NCBI GenBank assembly: GCA_030549495.1
Contig: JAUIRK010001051.1
Location: forward strand, 372,001 to 436,000
Length of the DNA stretch: 64,000 nt
Source: Nectonema munidae
Lineage: Eukaryota; Nematomorpha; Nectonematoida; Nectonematidae
Direction of reading: 5' to 3'
The notes below the pieces were generated by a model. It did no database searches. It was not told where the DNA came from and was given only the letters and a program-made list of their open reading frames with translations. Made by a program: the position numbers and the translations under genes. Position 1 is the first letter of the stretch, and every line of letters begins with the position of its first letter. Shown here piece after piece: positions 13,101 through 28,100 of this stretch.

Positions 13101-16100
13101 CAAAATTGAATTAAAAAGTTTAATAAAAGCAACAAGTTTACTATGTAGTTTAGATTTTTCAAAGCTAACACCACTATTTATAAACTTGTTTCCTCAAAGA
13201 GAGGCTGCCTAATGCAAATAACTCATATACCCGTCCACTCTTGCATGATTACTTTTGAATCTCGTAGATTCTGAAAGGATATTATTTGTAATGATATGAT
13301 TCTGACCAAAAAGTTTGTACATCGGCAAAGCGTGAATAAAAATATAAAAAATAAAATACAGAGATAGCACTTTCAAGAGATTTGTTGTACACGTTGAAAA
13401 ATGAGGATTTGATCTCGAGTAAATCGATTTCACATCGCGTCACGAGAATCCGAATCAGCGTGTTGTCATCCGTTCCGAGTCCCTTAAATACCGGATAAAG
13501 CTCAGCTTTCAGCAAGTATCACGCGCGCGCTGCTAGGAAAAGTGACAAGCGGAATATTGCCATTGTTTTAATCGTCAGACGATATCTAATGTAAAGCAGA
13601 AGATTTGTATTAAAATGCATTGATAAACTCAAACGATTTTATTTAAAAAGTGTCATCTATAGGTGACGTTGATTGTATTTGGGTTTAGTCACTAAGAAAG
13701 AAATTTCACAACATTGGCTGAATGATATCTCTTTAAATTTCGTGACTTTTTTTAAAATCGCTAGCTACATCTCTTGCTACCATTTTAGTTCAATGACCCT
13801 TTCATGACAAAAACGGTCAATGTTTTTCAACATAATTTTCAAATGTAAATCAAAATGTTGATGGATGATAAAACTGTTTATTAAAAAAAATTGATTCAAA
13901 TATCAATAAACTATGTTTTTTATACCAAATGAACCATGCTGATTCCATTTCTGGGTTTAGTTTTTGCAATAAGGGTCTGAAACTTTCTATAAGTGTCGAC
14001 CAAATTTGCTGGTTAGCTCTAAAAATAGGCTACAAAAAATTATTAAAATTTTTAAATTATACTTTTTTATGGTAAATCCATCGTGTTGATTTCATTTCTT
14101 AACTCAGTTTTAGCAACCTGGGGATGGAAGGATTCTGTAAGTGTCCATCAAATTTGTGGTTTAGGTATGAAATATTTCAACAAAAAATTCTTCAAATTTT
14201 TAATAAGTTATACTTTTTTATAGTATAAAAAAAAATAAATAATAAATAATAAAAATTATAATTAATTATTATAATTATTAATTATTATAATTATTTATTA
14301 ATTATAAATATAATAATTTTATAGTTATACTTTTTTATAGCTGATTTCATTTGTGAACTTAGTTTTAGCAATTAGGATTGGAATTTTTTATAAGAATGAC
14401 AATTTTCTCAATGGCAATTATCCCATGGTGGCTATTTTTCCATTGGCTATTTTCCCAATGATAATTTTCCGGTCACGCACGCTTATATATCTTTATTTTT
14501 CAAGTAGAAGAAATTATTGAAAAATTTTAATTGAAATGTTTTTAAATATTTTATCTGGATATTGAAAATAAATAAGAGAAGATGGAAACTAAAATTACAA
14601 TATAGAAGATGGACTTAAAATTAAAATAGGTACGGAAAGGTAGAGGGGGTAACAGGCGGACTTGTAGAAATTTAAAGGGTTATGGACTGATATCAGTTGC
14701 TTAAACTAGAGCCAACTCTAACCCATACTAACCAACCAATGGCAACTTTTGAAAACTTGAATTAACACCAGAACTTTTATTGTACACTAGCAAACCAAAA
14801 AGTATTTTCCAGATAAATCATTGATTTTTGAAAAAATGGCGCCAATATACAATAATAAGGGATATACTATTAAATATACCTTCATTGCTTTGTAGAGTTT
14901 TTCTGCAAAAAATCTGGGAGTATCTCGTACGCATTGAACTAAAAATGTTTGGAAATTAAAAAAGCATCATATCAAGAAAAAGATAAAAAGTAAAACGAAA
15001 AGTGATTCTAAATATAGAATTATTAAGTGGGCCATGATAAAAATCAATTTTTTAATGAGATCGATCGAATTGTTACACTTTGATACTTAATTTCAAAAGG
15101 AAAAAAGATGGCACTTAATTGCACTAATTTTCACTTAAGAAGATTATCAAGAGTAAAAATTTACAGTATTATTTTACAAGTGTACTTACTTCACTGTTAA
15201 GTTTTCTTCATCGTCTAACTCAATGCCTTTCCCAAATTTATTATCTCCACGTCTCCTTTTCATGACAAAAACTTAATCATGACCTTTTTATGTGTGTCTA
15301 TGATAAATTAGTATCGATAAACAATGATTTGTAAAATGATCAAAAACAAAATTTCGTGTTCCAAGAATTTATGAAATTTTTGGAAAAAAAACTAATAAAA
15401 AATGGAAAAAATTATTATTTAATTTTATGCAAAATTTATAATAAAAAAAAGCCCAAGTTATTCGCGAAGACCTAAATAAATTTTAAATGATAATCAAGAT
15501 TTCTAGTAGTTCAAGGACACCTAGAGGGTTACACGGTACACTTTGACAAACAAGGATCTAATTGAACACCTTATATATATATTAAAGCTTACTTTTTATT
15601 GTCAAAATAAATGCCGTCTTGATATTGGGAAGCGATAATAATAATAATCGGAAAAAGGTTTAAATTTGACACTAAAAAGAAATTTTAAGGGAAGACTTGA
15701 GTTAAAAATTTTTGGATAACTTACAATTGAAAAAGACACACGAAAATCTAAATAAAGACGACACACAAGATAGAAAATTATGTAGATCAAAGATGATATC
15801 AAGGGTCAAGCGCAGACAAATGTGGGAAAAGAGTTGAGATGATGAACACAAACGCTAGAGTGAAATATGAATTCCTCGATATAGACAAATTGCAAGTTTA
15901 TTGGAACTTCGCCGTGGTCGAAGAATAGGAATGGGAAAATAAAAGGAAACCTAAGCTGAGCATGGCGTTCAAGAGATCTCCAGACATTTCCGATTTTAGG
16001 TCCTTTTCCAGCTGTCGTTTAGTTAGGCCTTCGTAGCAGTCAAAAACAGCTTTTAAATGACGAACGCTCCTGGAAACGAGAATCGAATTGAAGGTGCTTT

Positions 16101-19100
16101 CATCTGTGCCCAACTTTCCAACGCCCGCTTTACGCAACGCCTGCAAATGAAAAATGATTGAAATGACAATGCAGAAAACACTTTGACCGACCAAGGTTTC
16201 TAAACCTTTTTCAGGTATGGATCCCATAAAATGTTCACGAAAAACTTTGGATCTCTCCTCAAATTTTTTTTGTACTCTTTCAAGCTTATCAGTGAGTAAT
16301 TAGAGAGTTTTTGTTTCTATAGGCTATGCTCAGGCTAACTTGAAGTCAGGTAAGCATGAATCTTATTATCATTATTGCTATATGAATAATATTGCATGTG
16401 CAAGCGTGCTTAACACAATTAATCTTACACTATTCAGCATTACGTGGAATTCTGTTTTCTAGAATCAGTTTGTGAAACAAATATGTTGGAGTAAAGATCT
16501 TCTTGGACTTTTATCGGGAGGCAGATCTTGATGTAAAATGTTACACTGTGCATCTCTCTTGTTTTATGAAGCTATAAATTTTTTTTCTTTTTTGGCGAGG
16601 GGCCAAATGCCTGGGTTGTATGTGTGGACTAGTGGAACAATGAAACGAAAATAAAAAGAATCGTGTCTTTTTCAAGTATCGGGGAAATTTACTTAACTTT
16701 CCGAATCTTCAAAATAGATAAGTTAAAGTATTCTTTTAAGTCTGAAATGTTGAATAAACATGGCTGATAAGCGTCTAAAATTCAAATTGTTTCATCTTTT
16801 ACTCTTAAAAAAGGTGGTTGAATAAGGTTGGTTAGATACTGGGTTTCGATAACTCAAGGTCTTGGGTTCGATCCCGCATCAAGCCTCCTTCCTTCATAGT
16901 TCGATACAAGCTGGCAATTGTACCTTCTCGATGAAAACATCCCACGGTACCTTTACCTTCCCTTAACTTTTCCTAATGTAACATTCATGTAAAGCTTACT
17001 TTTTGTGTTATAAACTTTTTTCAAAATGAAAAATCCGCTCTTTTAAATTTTGAAAGAATTTCTTTTAATAAATTCAAGTAAAAAAAGTTTGTAGAGTTCC
17101 ATCACTAGTGCAGACTCTCTTCTTTTTCTCGATCGTCCTGTTTTCTTTTTTGGTTCAGTTGTAAAATACAAAACATTTTGAACATGAGATATTCAATGGA
17201 TGCTACTATCATTCGAATAGTCTCAATCTATCAATGTACATGTAGGTACTAGGTATGCAGACAAAATGTCGATGGACACAGTGCCGACACTCATACCTTT
17301 GGAAATGAGAAAATGCAAGAGTTATCAGGTCAACAATTTGTTCCATATTATCCACCAATAAAATCTCAAATGAGACCTTTACTCAGTAAAGCATCACTAT
17401 TGATGGCAAATTGTTTAAAAGCCTACGTTCCAACTGACACGCTCATCTAAGTTTGTTCTTCTACTTTGTTAAAGCCGTCTCCATGTGTCTAAAACATTTG
17501 ACTTAAATCAACACTCCTGCCGTGTTAATTTAAAGGTCGAGTCAAGAAGTCAAAATACAAAAAAAATACCACTGCATCCGCTTCAACTTGGTCGGTATTA
17601 ACATGCAAAGATTCTTCTCTGAATCCCTAAAGAAAATAAGAAAAAATTAGCCATTTAAAAATAAATACTGTTCGTCTGAAAAGTAAGCTTAATATCTTGC
17701 AAATACAGTAAAATCTATCCTTACCGACACAACTTTAAAACAAACATTGCTTAAACTCCGGAATGCTTTCATACGAAATAATAGCGGAGAACTGTGTAAT
17801 GTGGATAACAGATGGGCTTACAAACGATATGTGACAATTTCTATTTGTTTTGACTTTTCTATTACGGGCAGATGTTTTGTATTGAAAAAGATGATTTTAA
17901 GAGAAAATTTTAATCACTACTTATGCAAATAGGTATTGCAATGACTCCACGTACTTATCAATTAAACTTGAAAGAATTCGAAAAATTTATCGAAAACAAA
18001 CAATTTATTTTGGTGCGAGACGTTTTCTAAAAAAAAGTTCCATAGGAACGAAGCTAACAGAATTGAAATACCAGAATAGTCAAAAATAAATGTATTTATA
18101 TTTTTTGTTTTTCCTCGTTAGAGTTTTTGTACATCTTAGACACTAGGTCTGAAGAGGAATTTTTAAAGCGCTTGAGCAATTTAAGCGTTAGCAACGTAAG
18201 GCAAGTGTTGAAACGGTCAGCAACACTGTCAAATTCAATAACATTTTTTTAGAAGAATGTCCAAAACTTTTGGAAGTAAGCTGGCAACTTACAACGATAT
18301 TCTCTCCGAAAAAACCTAAGATAAAATTGCCTATATGTTCAAATTAAGTAATCTATACCTCATTAAAGTTCCTATCGAAGATGCTAAGTGTAAGGGCTAA
18401 CTTTTAAAACTTTGCAAAAAACTAGCTACAAAGTACATGCCATGATTAACAAAGTGCTCACCATTTAACCCGATGTTTCGGTTGCAATCAAAACCGTACG
18501 TTACAATTGGACTATCCAGCCTTTGTTGAACAAGATGAGCTGAGAGGTTTAAACCCTAATGTAAAAAAATACTCAAAATGCAAGTTCATAATCTTAAACC
18601 CAATCCGTCAACTATAGGAAACATTCATCGAGTTCACCATTAAAGTATCTAGAATTCATTCGGGATGCAGAATCTAATTATTTACCGTGAAACTAACAAA
18701 AAAGAAGATCTTACGCCATATGAATCTCTTATCTTAGCGCCAATTGCGAGATAATATATATCACTAGCTGGCAGTGTATCTCTTTCCTTCATGAACTATC
18801 TCCAAGCAAGTATGATAAAATGAAAGCTTTTTCAAAGGTTTCTTTTTTGACCGTCTATTGATCTAATTTTATTTATTAATTGATAGCTTTATCTTAATAT
18901 AAAATTAAAAGAAAAATTTAGCTTTGATTTTGTTTCAATATTCTTTTGTTGTTATATAAACTTTCAATCAAAAAAATGTTACCCTTGATTTGATAAATCT
19001 ATCAGTCAACAACAGCAAACACGATTCAGTCTTCAGATAAGCATAAAGAAAGAGAGCATTACAATGAACATAAAGTTTAACTCATCAGAGCTTCATATTA

Positions 19101-22100
19101 AAGGAAGATTAGCTATCCTCAAATAGGCGCCAAGTTTAGTTTATGAAAGACTCAAGCCAGTACATTTCTACAAAATTTTCAATGAGTCAAACTGTGATGG
19201 AAACAGAAATAGACCCGTGTTTGCACTGAGTACTTGATTATCATCATTAACGTTTTGAGGTATTTTTCCCATCTTTAGATGAGATTAGATATTGCTATGA
19301 CTTTTCATCTCCAAAGATTTTTTGCGTCTTTCTCTATCAGATCACATTCTCTTATATCATCTTCTACGTAACTGATCAATCGTTTGTTTTAGCTCCACTT
19401 TGAACCTTTCCATCAATCCGTATATTTATGTCCTACTTCTCCCATTTGTTATCGTCTTGCTTTGTTACTTCTCCATTTGTTGTCAGAGTGAGCCAACCAT
19501 ATTCGTAACAACTCGCTTATCTTCGCAATTTCCCAATGCTTTTATAATTGTTTCACTCCTTTTGTGTTCTTTCAGACTTATTCCACTGATCCATGCGCCC
19601 ATTTTCATTTTGGTTGATTATATCATCTTTAAAAGTTTTGCTGTCATCCTCCAACTGTCTTTCCCTATAACATTATTTTTTGTACACAAGATTATGCACA
19701 TACTTTCCTCAAGCCTGTAAGTACTGTGAAAGTGTGATATCAATGTATTTTTATGGAAGGGGTTTAAGAAGAAATGGATGCAGTTAACTTCAATATCTGG
19801 ACATATAATTCAAGAGAGCTCTAATCTGTGCCGAGAAATCGAATGAATTAGAAAACTTCAAGGCGTTAAATGGCTGGCTAGAGTTTTACCAAAACATAAC
19901 ATTTCCTATCAAAAGTGGTCAAAGCGATGATGTTCCAGAAAAAAATAGGCGAAGCATGGAAGGCCTGAAATGTCAAGTGACATTTTCAATATGGATGAAA
20001 CTGAGGTCTTTAATGTTCACTACCAGGCAAGACCTATCCTATCAAAAGCGAAGAGTGTAGGGGTGGGAAAAAGTCCAAGGAGCGCAATGGTGCAAGCCTA
20101 AGAGTCAGCACTCCTTCCGTCAAATACCGAAACAAAGACCTGCTTAACTTCAAAATTCTTCATCGACTGGTTAAGAGTTGTTGACAAAAATGGACTACGA
20201 AAAACGGAAGATGCTGATCTTTATCGACAATGCAGGAGGACCGAGCCAATGCAGTACGTACGATTAACTAACACGAAGTTTTTCCAGCGCAATCACTTTA
20301 AAACTTCATCGATTTAACAAGCCTTTCGCATCCATGAAGAAAAGGTGCAGAAAGCGACATCTTCGTTAAAAGACGACGACAAAGCTAGGCCTTACTGACT
20401 TCTATTACTTATGAAATAAACTATTGTTATTTTTCGTGAATTTTTACACCCTTTTTTTTCTCCTACTTCACAACTTTCAAGAAAAAAATTATGGCTAACA
20501 AATTTCATATCTAGCATTACTATTTATTAAAAGCTTACTATTACTATTTTTTTTAATTTTATAAAATTATACTAATTTATTTTTAGCACTTAGACTACTA
20601 AAAATATTAATACACACTGTGTATGCAAATGGTCCATTGAATTGAAAATATGTTCAAGGTATACTTGTTAAAAGAATCCATTACTTTCCGTGATAAAATA
20701 TTTATTTACAATTAGAACAATAAATGATAAAATGTTCAAACACATATTTTTTAAGGTTGACAAACAGTACAGATTTACATATCTTTCTTTATAACTACAC
20801 AGCTTGCATCTTCACATTTTATTTCTTTGTTTTTATTGGTAGACACGGTAATTATTAAACATTATATAAAATATTTAAGCAACATCCTTTTCCAACACCA
20901 GATGAAATTTTACTGAAGTCAATAAGAAAACTTATTCTTTATTTATTGAAATATTTTTCTCATGAGAATGTGATAAAAACAAAATCTCAACTCATTTAGG
21001 ACGCTTACATTAATCTTATTGAAAAAATTGAAAGAAGCTACATATAAAGCATTCTTAGTGAAAAATAAGGCTATACCGCGGATTTACGTATTTTAGAGCA
21101 GCGTTGTTCAAACTGTGGGTCTCGACCCTTCAGTGGGTCGCGTGAAAAACAAAATGGGTCATGACAAAAAAGAAAGGACATATAAATAGTCGATGCTGAA
21201 TAAATGAACCTAGTGAACAGAGTTTGTCTTATTACAAGTAGGTATTATGGGTCGCGATGCAAACCGTGGTTCATGCTATGGGCCGCAGTAAAAAACGTTT
21301 GAAAAAGGCTGTTTTAGTGTATGGGTGTCTAATGTCAATATGTACGCGTCTATGTATGTCTAGATGTTTTTTGTGTCAGACGTGTATTAATACAAATAAA
21401 TATGAAAGTTTTGGCCAGCAATGTCAAAAATTGTATGTGTATGCACAATTGAGCGAACACTAAACTTGGATAGCCAAAGTGGGCCGCAGAGGTCTATTTT
21501 TTATTTTTCTTAGAAAAAAAATTTCAACCAATGAGCGCCAACACGCTTTGAATATTTTGAAGGTAAAATTACTTATAAATAAGATTTTTCATAGCGAAGT
21601 TAGATCTTTTTTTTAACGCCATCTATTTTTGGAATCTCGACGCTCAACAAAATGTGATTGCTATATTTTTCCATTCGAGAAAATATGAGTATTCAAAAAT
21701 GTGAAAGTGATAAAGCATCTTTGTAGTTACATAAACTAATAAGTAATGTATAGAGATTTTGATAAACACAAAATGTACTGCTAACCGTAAATGAATGAAC
21801 AAAATATTTCGAATAACAAACAGACAGAATCAAGTAAGATTGATAGATAATGGCTACGTAGAAGGTAAGATGTCATATCCTTGAAAGATTTATTTTACTG
21901 TCGTAGATACAGTTTACATCGGATGTTCTCATTTACGTCATGAGTTGACCTTGAAAGCCACAATCGCATTTTTGTTGTGATTTGCTCTCATATTGCTAAC
22001 TCTTACACAGTATGCTTGTATCTCAAACTTGTTTTTAATTGATTTCAAATTTAAAAAAGCTTGAAAATTCTGCTTGTCTCTCGTATATTGTTTTTGATTT

Positions 22101-25100
22101 CTTGCGATACCTTTTATCTAAATTTTTCTTCAACGTTCATCAATCCCTGATGACTTTTTAGGATTTTATCTCAAAAAATGGAGTTTTTAAATTTACTCAA
22201 GAAAGTCTTCCAACTTCAAGTGGAGGTAGAAGCAGAAATATAAATGTACGTAACATTTCGAGAGAACCTCCTGGTCCAAAGAATCAAGCTAAAAGATTTA
22301 CATGCCCTGAAAAAATCTGGAGTCTGTTTTTTATTACAAAACTTTTCACTTAAATTTTTACAAAAACACAGAATTATATAAAATATGAGGAAAGATTTAT
22401 ACATCCAAATGATGAAATTAGCAAATTTTCTTCAAGTTTCACTATTGATGTACTTTTTGTGTATTTTCCCTTACTTTATTGGCTCGGTCTTTCAAAGGAC
22501 CAAAGAATACCATATGATGATATTTACAAACCTCTTATAGGATCTCCATTTGTCCAGAGCACCTTGTCAAAAAATGAAATAAAGTAATAGTGTACCCGAT
22601 TTACTCGTTTTGATGATCCATTAGTGAGAGAAACTTCTTCTGATAGAATAAAGGTCTTCTAAAAGATCACTTTTATAAAGTTTTTCACAAGTAAAATTTT
22701 TTTGTTTGTTTTATCAGATATACTCGTGTGGTGAATCAAAAGTAAAAAGATTGTGTGAAAATGCAAAACTTCCTAAAGGCACTGGTATTGTTGTAGATCG
22801 ATCTTTTATGTCTCATGATCTCTGCCTTTGGGCTAAAAGAAGGCCTTGGTCGGTGCTGGGTACATGCAATGAGATGAGAAGATTTATCCCTCCTGCGATG
22901 AAAAAACAAAACTTTAAAAAAAGAAAAATGCAAGAGTGCGAATCTTTTATGCTCTCTAGAGAAGTTGCAAGCTTGACTGCTTACGTTCCAATAAGACATG
23001 CCACTCATAATTTCAATGTTGTATATGTGATGTCAAGCCAACACCACTCAAATGTCCAGGTTTAAGGTTAAAAAAAACCAGAGTTCATGCTCGTATACAA
23101 CAAATACAAGTGCGGAGTCGATAAAGCCAACCAAATGAAGAACATGTATTCCACATATGAATAAACATTAGATGGTCAATGGCGATATTTTCCAATTACC
23201 TAGATATGGCTGCTTATGAATGCCAATTGTCCGGATCAGTATAGCTCTAAAGCAGATGGAAGAAAACAAGTTCTGAGGAAATTGGGATTCAGTTTCGCAG
23301 AAACATCTATGAAACTAAGAGTGCAAGGCGATCAAATACCTCAAGAAATAAAATTCATACTACAGTCTTATGGTGTTGTAAAAGAACAACGTGCTTCTTC
23401 CTCAGAAAGTCCCAAAAGAAAGGCTTGTTTTTATTAGAGTTGTAAAAGTAGAGTTTTTCAAGTATGCGAAAAATGTCGACAAAATACTCAACACGCTGGA
23501 ACAAACACCCGAAAAAAGTTTGCCTAAGCTGTCTTCCATAAGTTAAATGAAGAAAGTTAAATAAAATTGTATTTTTTTGAAAAAAATTTGTATTGAACTT
23601 TGGTATAATTTCATCGGACAGCATCTGTCTCGGTACCTGAAAGGTTTTCCCATTTGACAGGCAATTATTTTGAAAGAAAATAAAAAGAATAATTTCGAAG
23701 ATTCGTTCGAGTTTTTCTGAAATTTTAAAGAAAATGATCTAATTGAAGTTATCAGAGTCTCGCAACTAGAGCAATCAGTACGCAATGAAGGTAGTTGCGC
23801 TTTTCATTTACTTCAAGGCCGCAGCGACCCTGTTTAACCATGCGAGGGATTATCTGATACAAATAAAGGACCCGTATTATGACGTGTTATTTACACAATT
23901 TATCAAAAGAAATATTCAGAAGTAGCTGATATCTGCTTTTGTGAAAAAATTCACATTTAATTTGGAACGATCAAGGCTTTTAAAACTGCCCGATGGTGGA
24001 GGAAAGAAGTTTCAAGAAGCTTCACTGTATAAGATATATATATTTAAAATTGTAGTCCTAAACATATTTTACATAAAATATTTCATTGTGCGAAAAATGA
24101 TGACAATAAAATTTACTTTTTAATTTAAAAAATATTCAGCGACAAAATATACTAAAAAACTTCCAACAATTTTGTCAATCTTCCGTGCATTTTCGTAATA
24201 TTCGTAAACAGAAAAGCACTTCTACTGCTTCGAATTTTTGTTTTGCGTCTCCTTTAAAAGACGCAAGGTTCAAATTTCTTGTTTTAAAATGAGGACCTTT
24301 TTCTCACATCCGGTGCGATCCTCGAATCCAGGGTTTCTCAACCGTAGGTTGATTTATAGTTTTATAAATTTAAATCGTCCCCCTGGGTAGAACAACCCCC
24401 CCCCCGGACAAAAGCTTTTCCGAAAAAGAATTTTGCTTAACATTGTATCATTTGCTAGAATTAAAATGATTTTTTTTAAATATGTACTAAAAAACAAAGT
24501 TATGTAATATACATGCTCAATTATGCTATGATTTTGCAGGGGGGGAGTTTGTCCTCTATCTCATTCTGAAGGGAGAGATTTTGTCAGGTAGGGCTTTTGT
24601 CTGTACACGTTCTTTTTGTGTTTTGTTAACACTAATTCTAATATTTAAATCAAGTTTTTGTATTACTCTAATATTAAAATCAAGTTTTTGTGTTTAAAAG
24701 AAAACGGAATTCTGTAGGAATCCTATATTGCGTAGGATGCGCAATTTTTAGAACTTACTTTTTACATAACAACTTAATAAAGTCAGAATAACAAAATTTT
24801 TTCTAATCATAAATCTCAGCTGAAAGATCACTTATTGTTAACTATAAATTGTTAGCTTTTTATTATAATATGGAATCTGTAAAAGAATTTTTTTTGGAAG
24901 CAATTTCGGTATATTTTTGCTTCATAATGACCAATTTTTGAATTTTTAAGATTTTCAGTGCGGCATTAAGAAAAAAGGGTCGAGAAACCATGTAGTCTAA
25001 ATTAAGCCAAATAAGCAGAATAGATAAGAAAAAGTTATTACTTGGCACAAGGAAATGAGAAGTCTTTTGAAGTGTCCAGATGTGTCGCCTGCAATGTCTT

Positions 25101-28100
25101 TTTCCGTTGTTGTTTTGTAAACTAGAGATGAGGATAAATTAAATCGTTTAAAATTTTACGGTTTTTCATACCATTTTAAAATTTTAAAAACTGTCAGAGA
25201 CATACGTATACAAAACAAATAAAGAAAAGAATTCTCATTATAATATTTTAATGGAAGACACTTTTCATTTTTAGACTTACGGAAAATCTAAGGAGATTCT
25301 CATTTAACCCTTTCAGCCCAAATGCGAATCAGTCTCGATGAAAATAAAAATCATCTGCTTTATGTCCAACAAAAAGGTATTGTAAAGTTGAGGAGATGTT
25401 TAACATGACGTTTAAGGCAGGATTCCTCAACCCTTTATCGTCTAGTTCCAATGTTCGCGTAGACGGACTCTTGTTTTGAAAAGAATTAAATAGAGATTAC
25501 TGAAGCCCTCGGCATTATCTTTGGGAAGATTGATAGCAAATGGATTAACCACAAAAATGTTTCCATCACAACAAAGTTATCACTCACTACAACGGAGTGA
25601 AGTAAATTAAAACCACACAGCGTAACAAGAATGCATCAAGATATACATGTCTGTTCAACAAACATTTCTCCCTAGACCCATGAATGCTTCTGTGGAGCGT
25701 TGGGGGTCGATAGGGATCGCTTTGGCAAAGTCTGCTTTAAAGGGAAACACATCAGTGCTTGTTTCATAACATCAGAAATATTTTGGGAACTGAACAGCTC
25801 AACAGTAAAAGGAAAGTAATTTTAGGTACAACTGCCTTAAAATCAAGAAATCCTTTGTGTCATTTAAAAATGAGAGTAGGATAAAATGGGTTAATGTCAA
25901 TTTCGAAATATTTTTCATCATTAATGAGCTTTACTTAGAGTGTATAGACTGCAGTGTTTCTCAACCTGGTCCATATGGACCCCAAAGGCTCCGTAATATT
26001 TTTTATAAGAGTCCGTTATTTAGCAAAGGGTCCATATTAAAAATAAAATTTTAATGTTTATTAAATAAACAATAAAAAATAAGGAGTCAGTCCACAAAGA
26101 AAAAATTCAGTTCTAAAAATTCAGTGATGTTGAGAATCACTGGTATAGAGGAATGTGCAAAAAGCACAAACTTTATAACGAGTTTTAATCTCGTTGTCAT
26201 TTTTTGCTTGATGCACACCATTTCTTAAATTTAATTTAGTATTCTTGTCTGCTTTTTCTGGCATCAAATGTCCGAATTTTGTTTTGGAATCAGGGCATGT
26301 CTGGGGTAGCTGATATATAAATCATTTAGCGATGTCGCAGAAACTCGACTTCCAATACGTAGCTTGTAGGAAAGGATAGGAACGATTTATGTACCTCAAC
26401 TAACAATGGAAAACTCTATGTTCATTACTCCGAATTAAAATATATGATTAGCATATGCGTAGAGCTTATTCAAGTGTAATCACAAAGTTAATTAAAGGAA
26501 ATGTATAAAAAGTCGTTTTATCTTTGAAATATTGTACAGATAAAAATTTGAATTTTATTAGCGCTAATTTGAAGAGTACCAATTTCTTATCATACATGCA
26601 GTGGCGCATCCAGAAATTTCTTATAGGGGGTCGAAATCTATTTAAATTTTTTGCAATTTTGCTAAAAGTCTTCAGAGAATACGACAGCTGTATTATGTCT
26701 TTTAGAATCACTAATTACCTATGTTTTCATTTTTTAACATTATTTTGTCATGAATAAATTGCAAAAATTTATTTTTTATACACGTAACTTAAAAAACCCG
26801 AGTCTTAAATTTTATTAGATACCGACTCCAACTCCCATTCCTTTGCATATATATATATTTGTTAATTAAATATTATTTGGGTAAAGAATACATGAATAAA
26901 AAAAATATTACGTCTTTCATATGCTTCATTACATTTGGAAATCTGGGCATTATTGCGTGACACGAATATTTCAATGAGAGTATCTTCATCTGTTCCTATG
27001 CCCTAGCAAAAAATTGAATCCACTCTCAAAATGTGTTTATGTAGGGATAAAAAGCTTTCTTATTTTTCCCTCTGGCTTAAAAATGATGCCAAAATTTAAT
27101 GTGTCTTTGAAAAACAATTTGCATCTGAACTTGAAAGACGAATTTATATCGTGAAAGAAAACATAAAATGTGTTAGTCAGAAGATGAAGAAATGTATGAA
27201 GGATTTATTCGTCTTGGTTTCGTTAATGATTGTCCGATTAAACGGAAAAAGGATAAAAAAAATTATATGTTTAAAAAAATAAAAATGAAATTCAGCTAGT
27301 ATTATGAAAAATGATTTCCGAATTTTAAAAACAGTTAAAATCAATTTTTGGGAAATAATTCTGGATAGATGGTCAGTCAGCAAGAGTAGGTTGAATAAAA
27401 AATAATTTAACTACATATAAGTTCAATAAAAAATTTCATTAAAACTAAAATGGTAGAAAATTTTCCTGACCTATGGTTTCGAAAAAAATATCATTTAAAC
27501 ATTATCTAATGCATGCATGTCAAACTCGGAGTCCCATGAGGGCCAAAGGAGTGAGTTTGTGTTCTCATGAGGGCCGCACTCCTACAATTATATTTAAAGT
27601 TGTTCAATAAAAATTATTGCAGAATATTTTACTTTTAACTTAGAAGCATGTAATGGTTTGATTATATTCAAAAATGCAAGTACAAAGTCATGTATAGTTA
27701 AACAAAATAATTTAATTAAAAAATTAGCACGGATATAAATCTGTTCTTTATTTTAATATAAAAAAAGTTTATAAGGCAACATACATGGCCCACATGTATT
27801 TGAATGAACTACAAATGAAATGCACATAAATTACAATAGTTCAAAATAAAGATTTATTATTAATTATTCAAATACTTTACATGTTCTTGTCCCGAGGCTT
27901 GACACCTCTTGTTATTGACAATCTTTGCTATGTCTGGCTGAAATTTCTGTGCAGTGCGAACTTTTATAAGAGATGATAAGTGAAAATCAGTCAACCTAGT
28001 TCTCTGAGAAGTCTAAATCTACACTTATACATAAAATTATAATTAATAATACTGTAATCTGTGTGGGCCGGAAATCTGCTTGTAATGGGCCGCATGCTGC

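Noticed and set aside
16850-16885. Possible tRNA gene (GGGTTCGATCCC)
   Set aside because: No acceptor or anticodon stems could be drawn; it is the box B of a SINE that recurs elsewhere.
19400-19720. 106-codon hydrophobic frame
   Set aside because: No similarity, AT-rich context and no splice or start logic; probably a chance open frame.
24328-24620. hAT-like end CAGGGTTTCTCAACCGTAGG
   Set aside because: One plausible end only; no opposing terminus or duplicated flank could be found.
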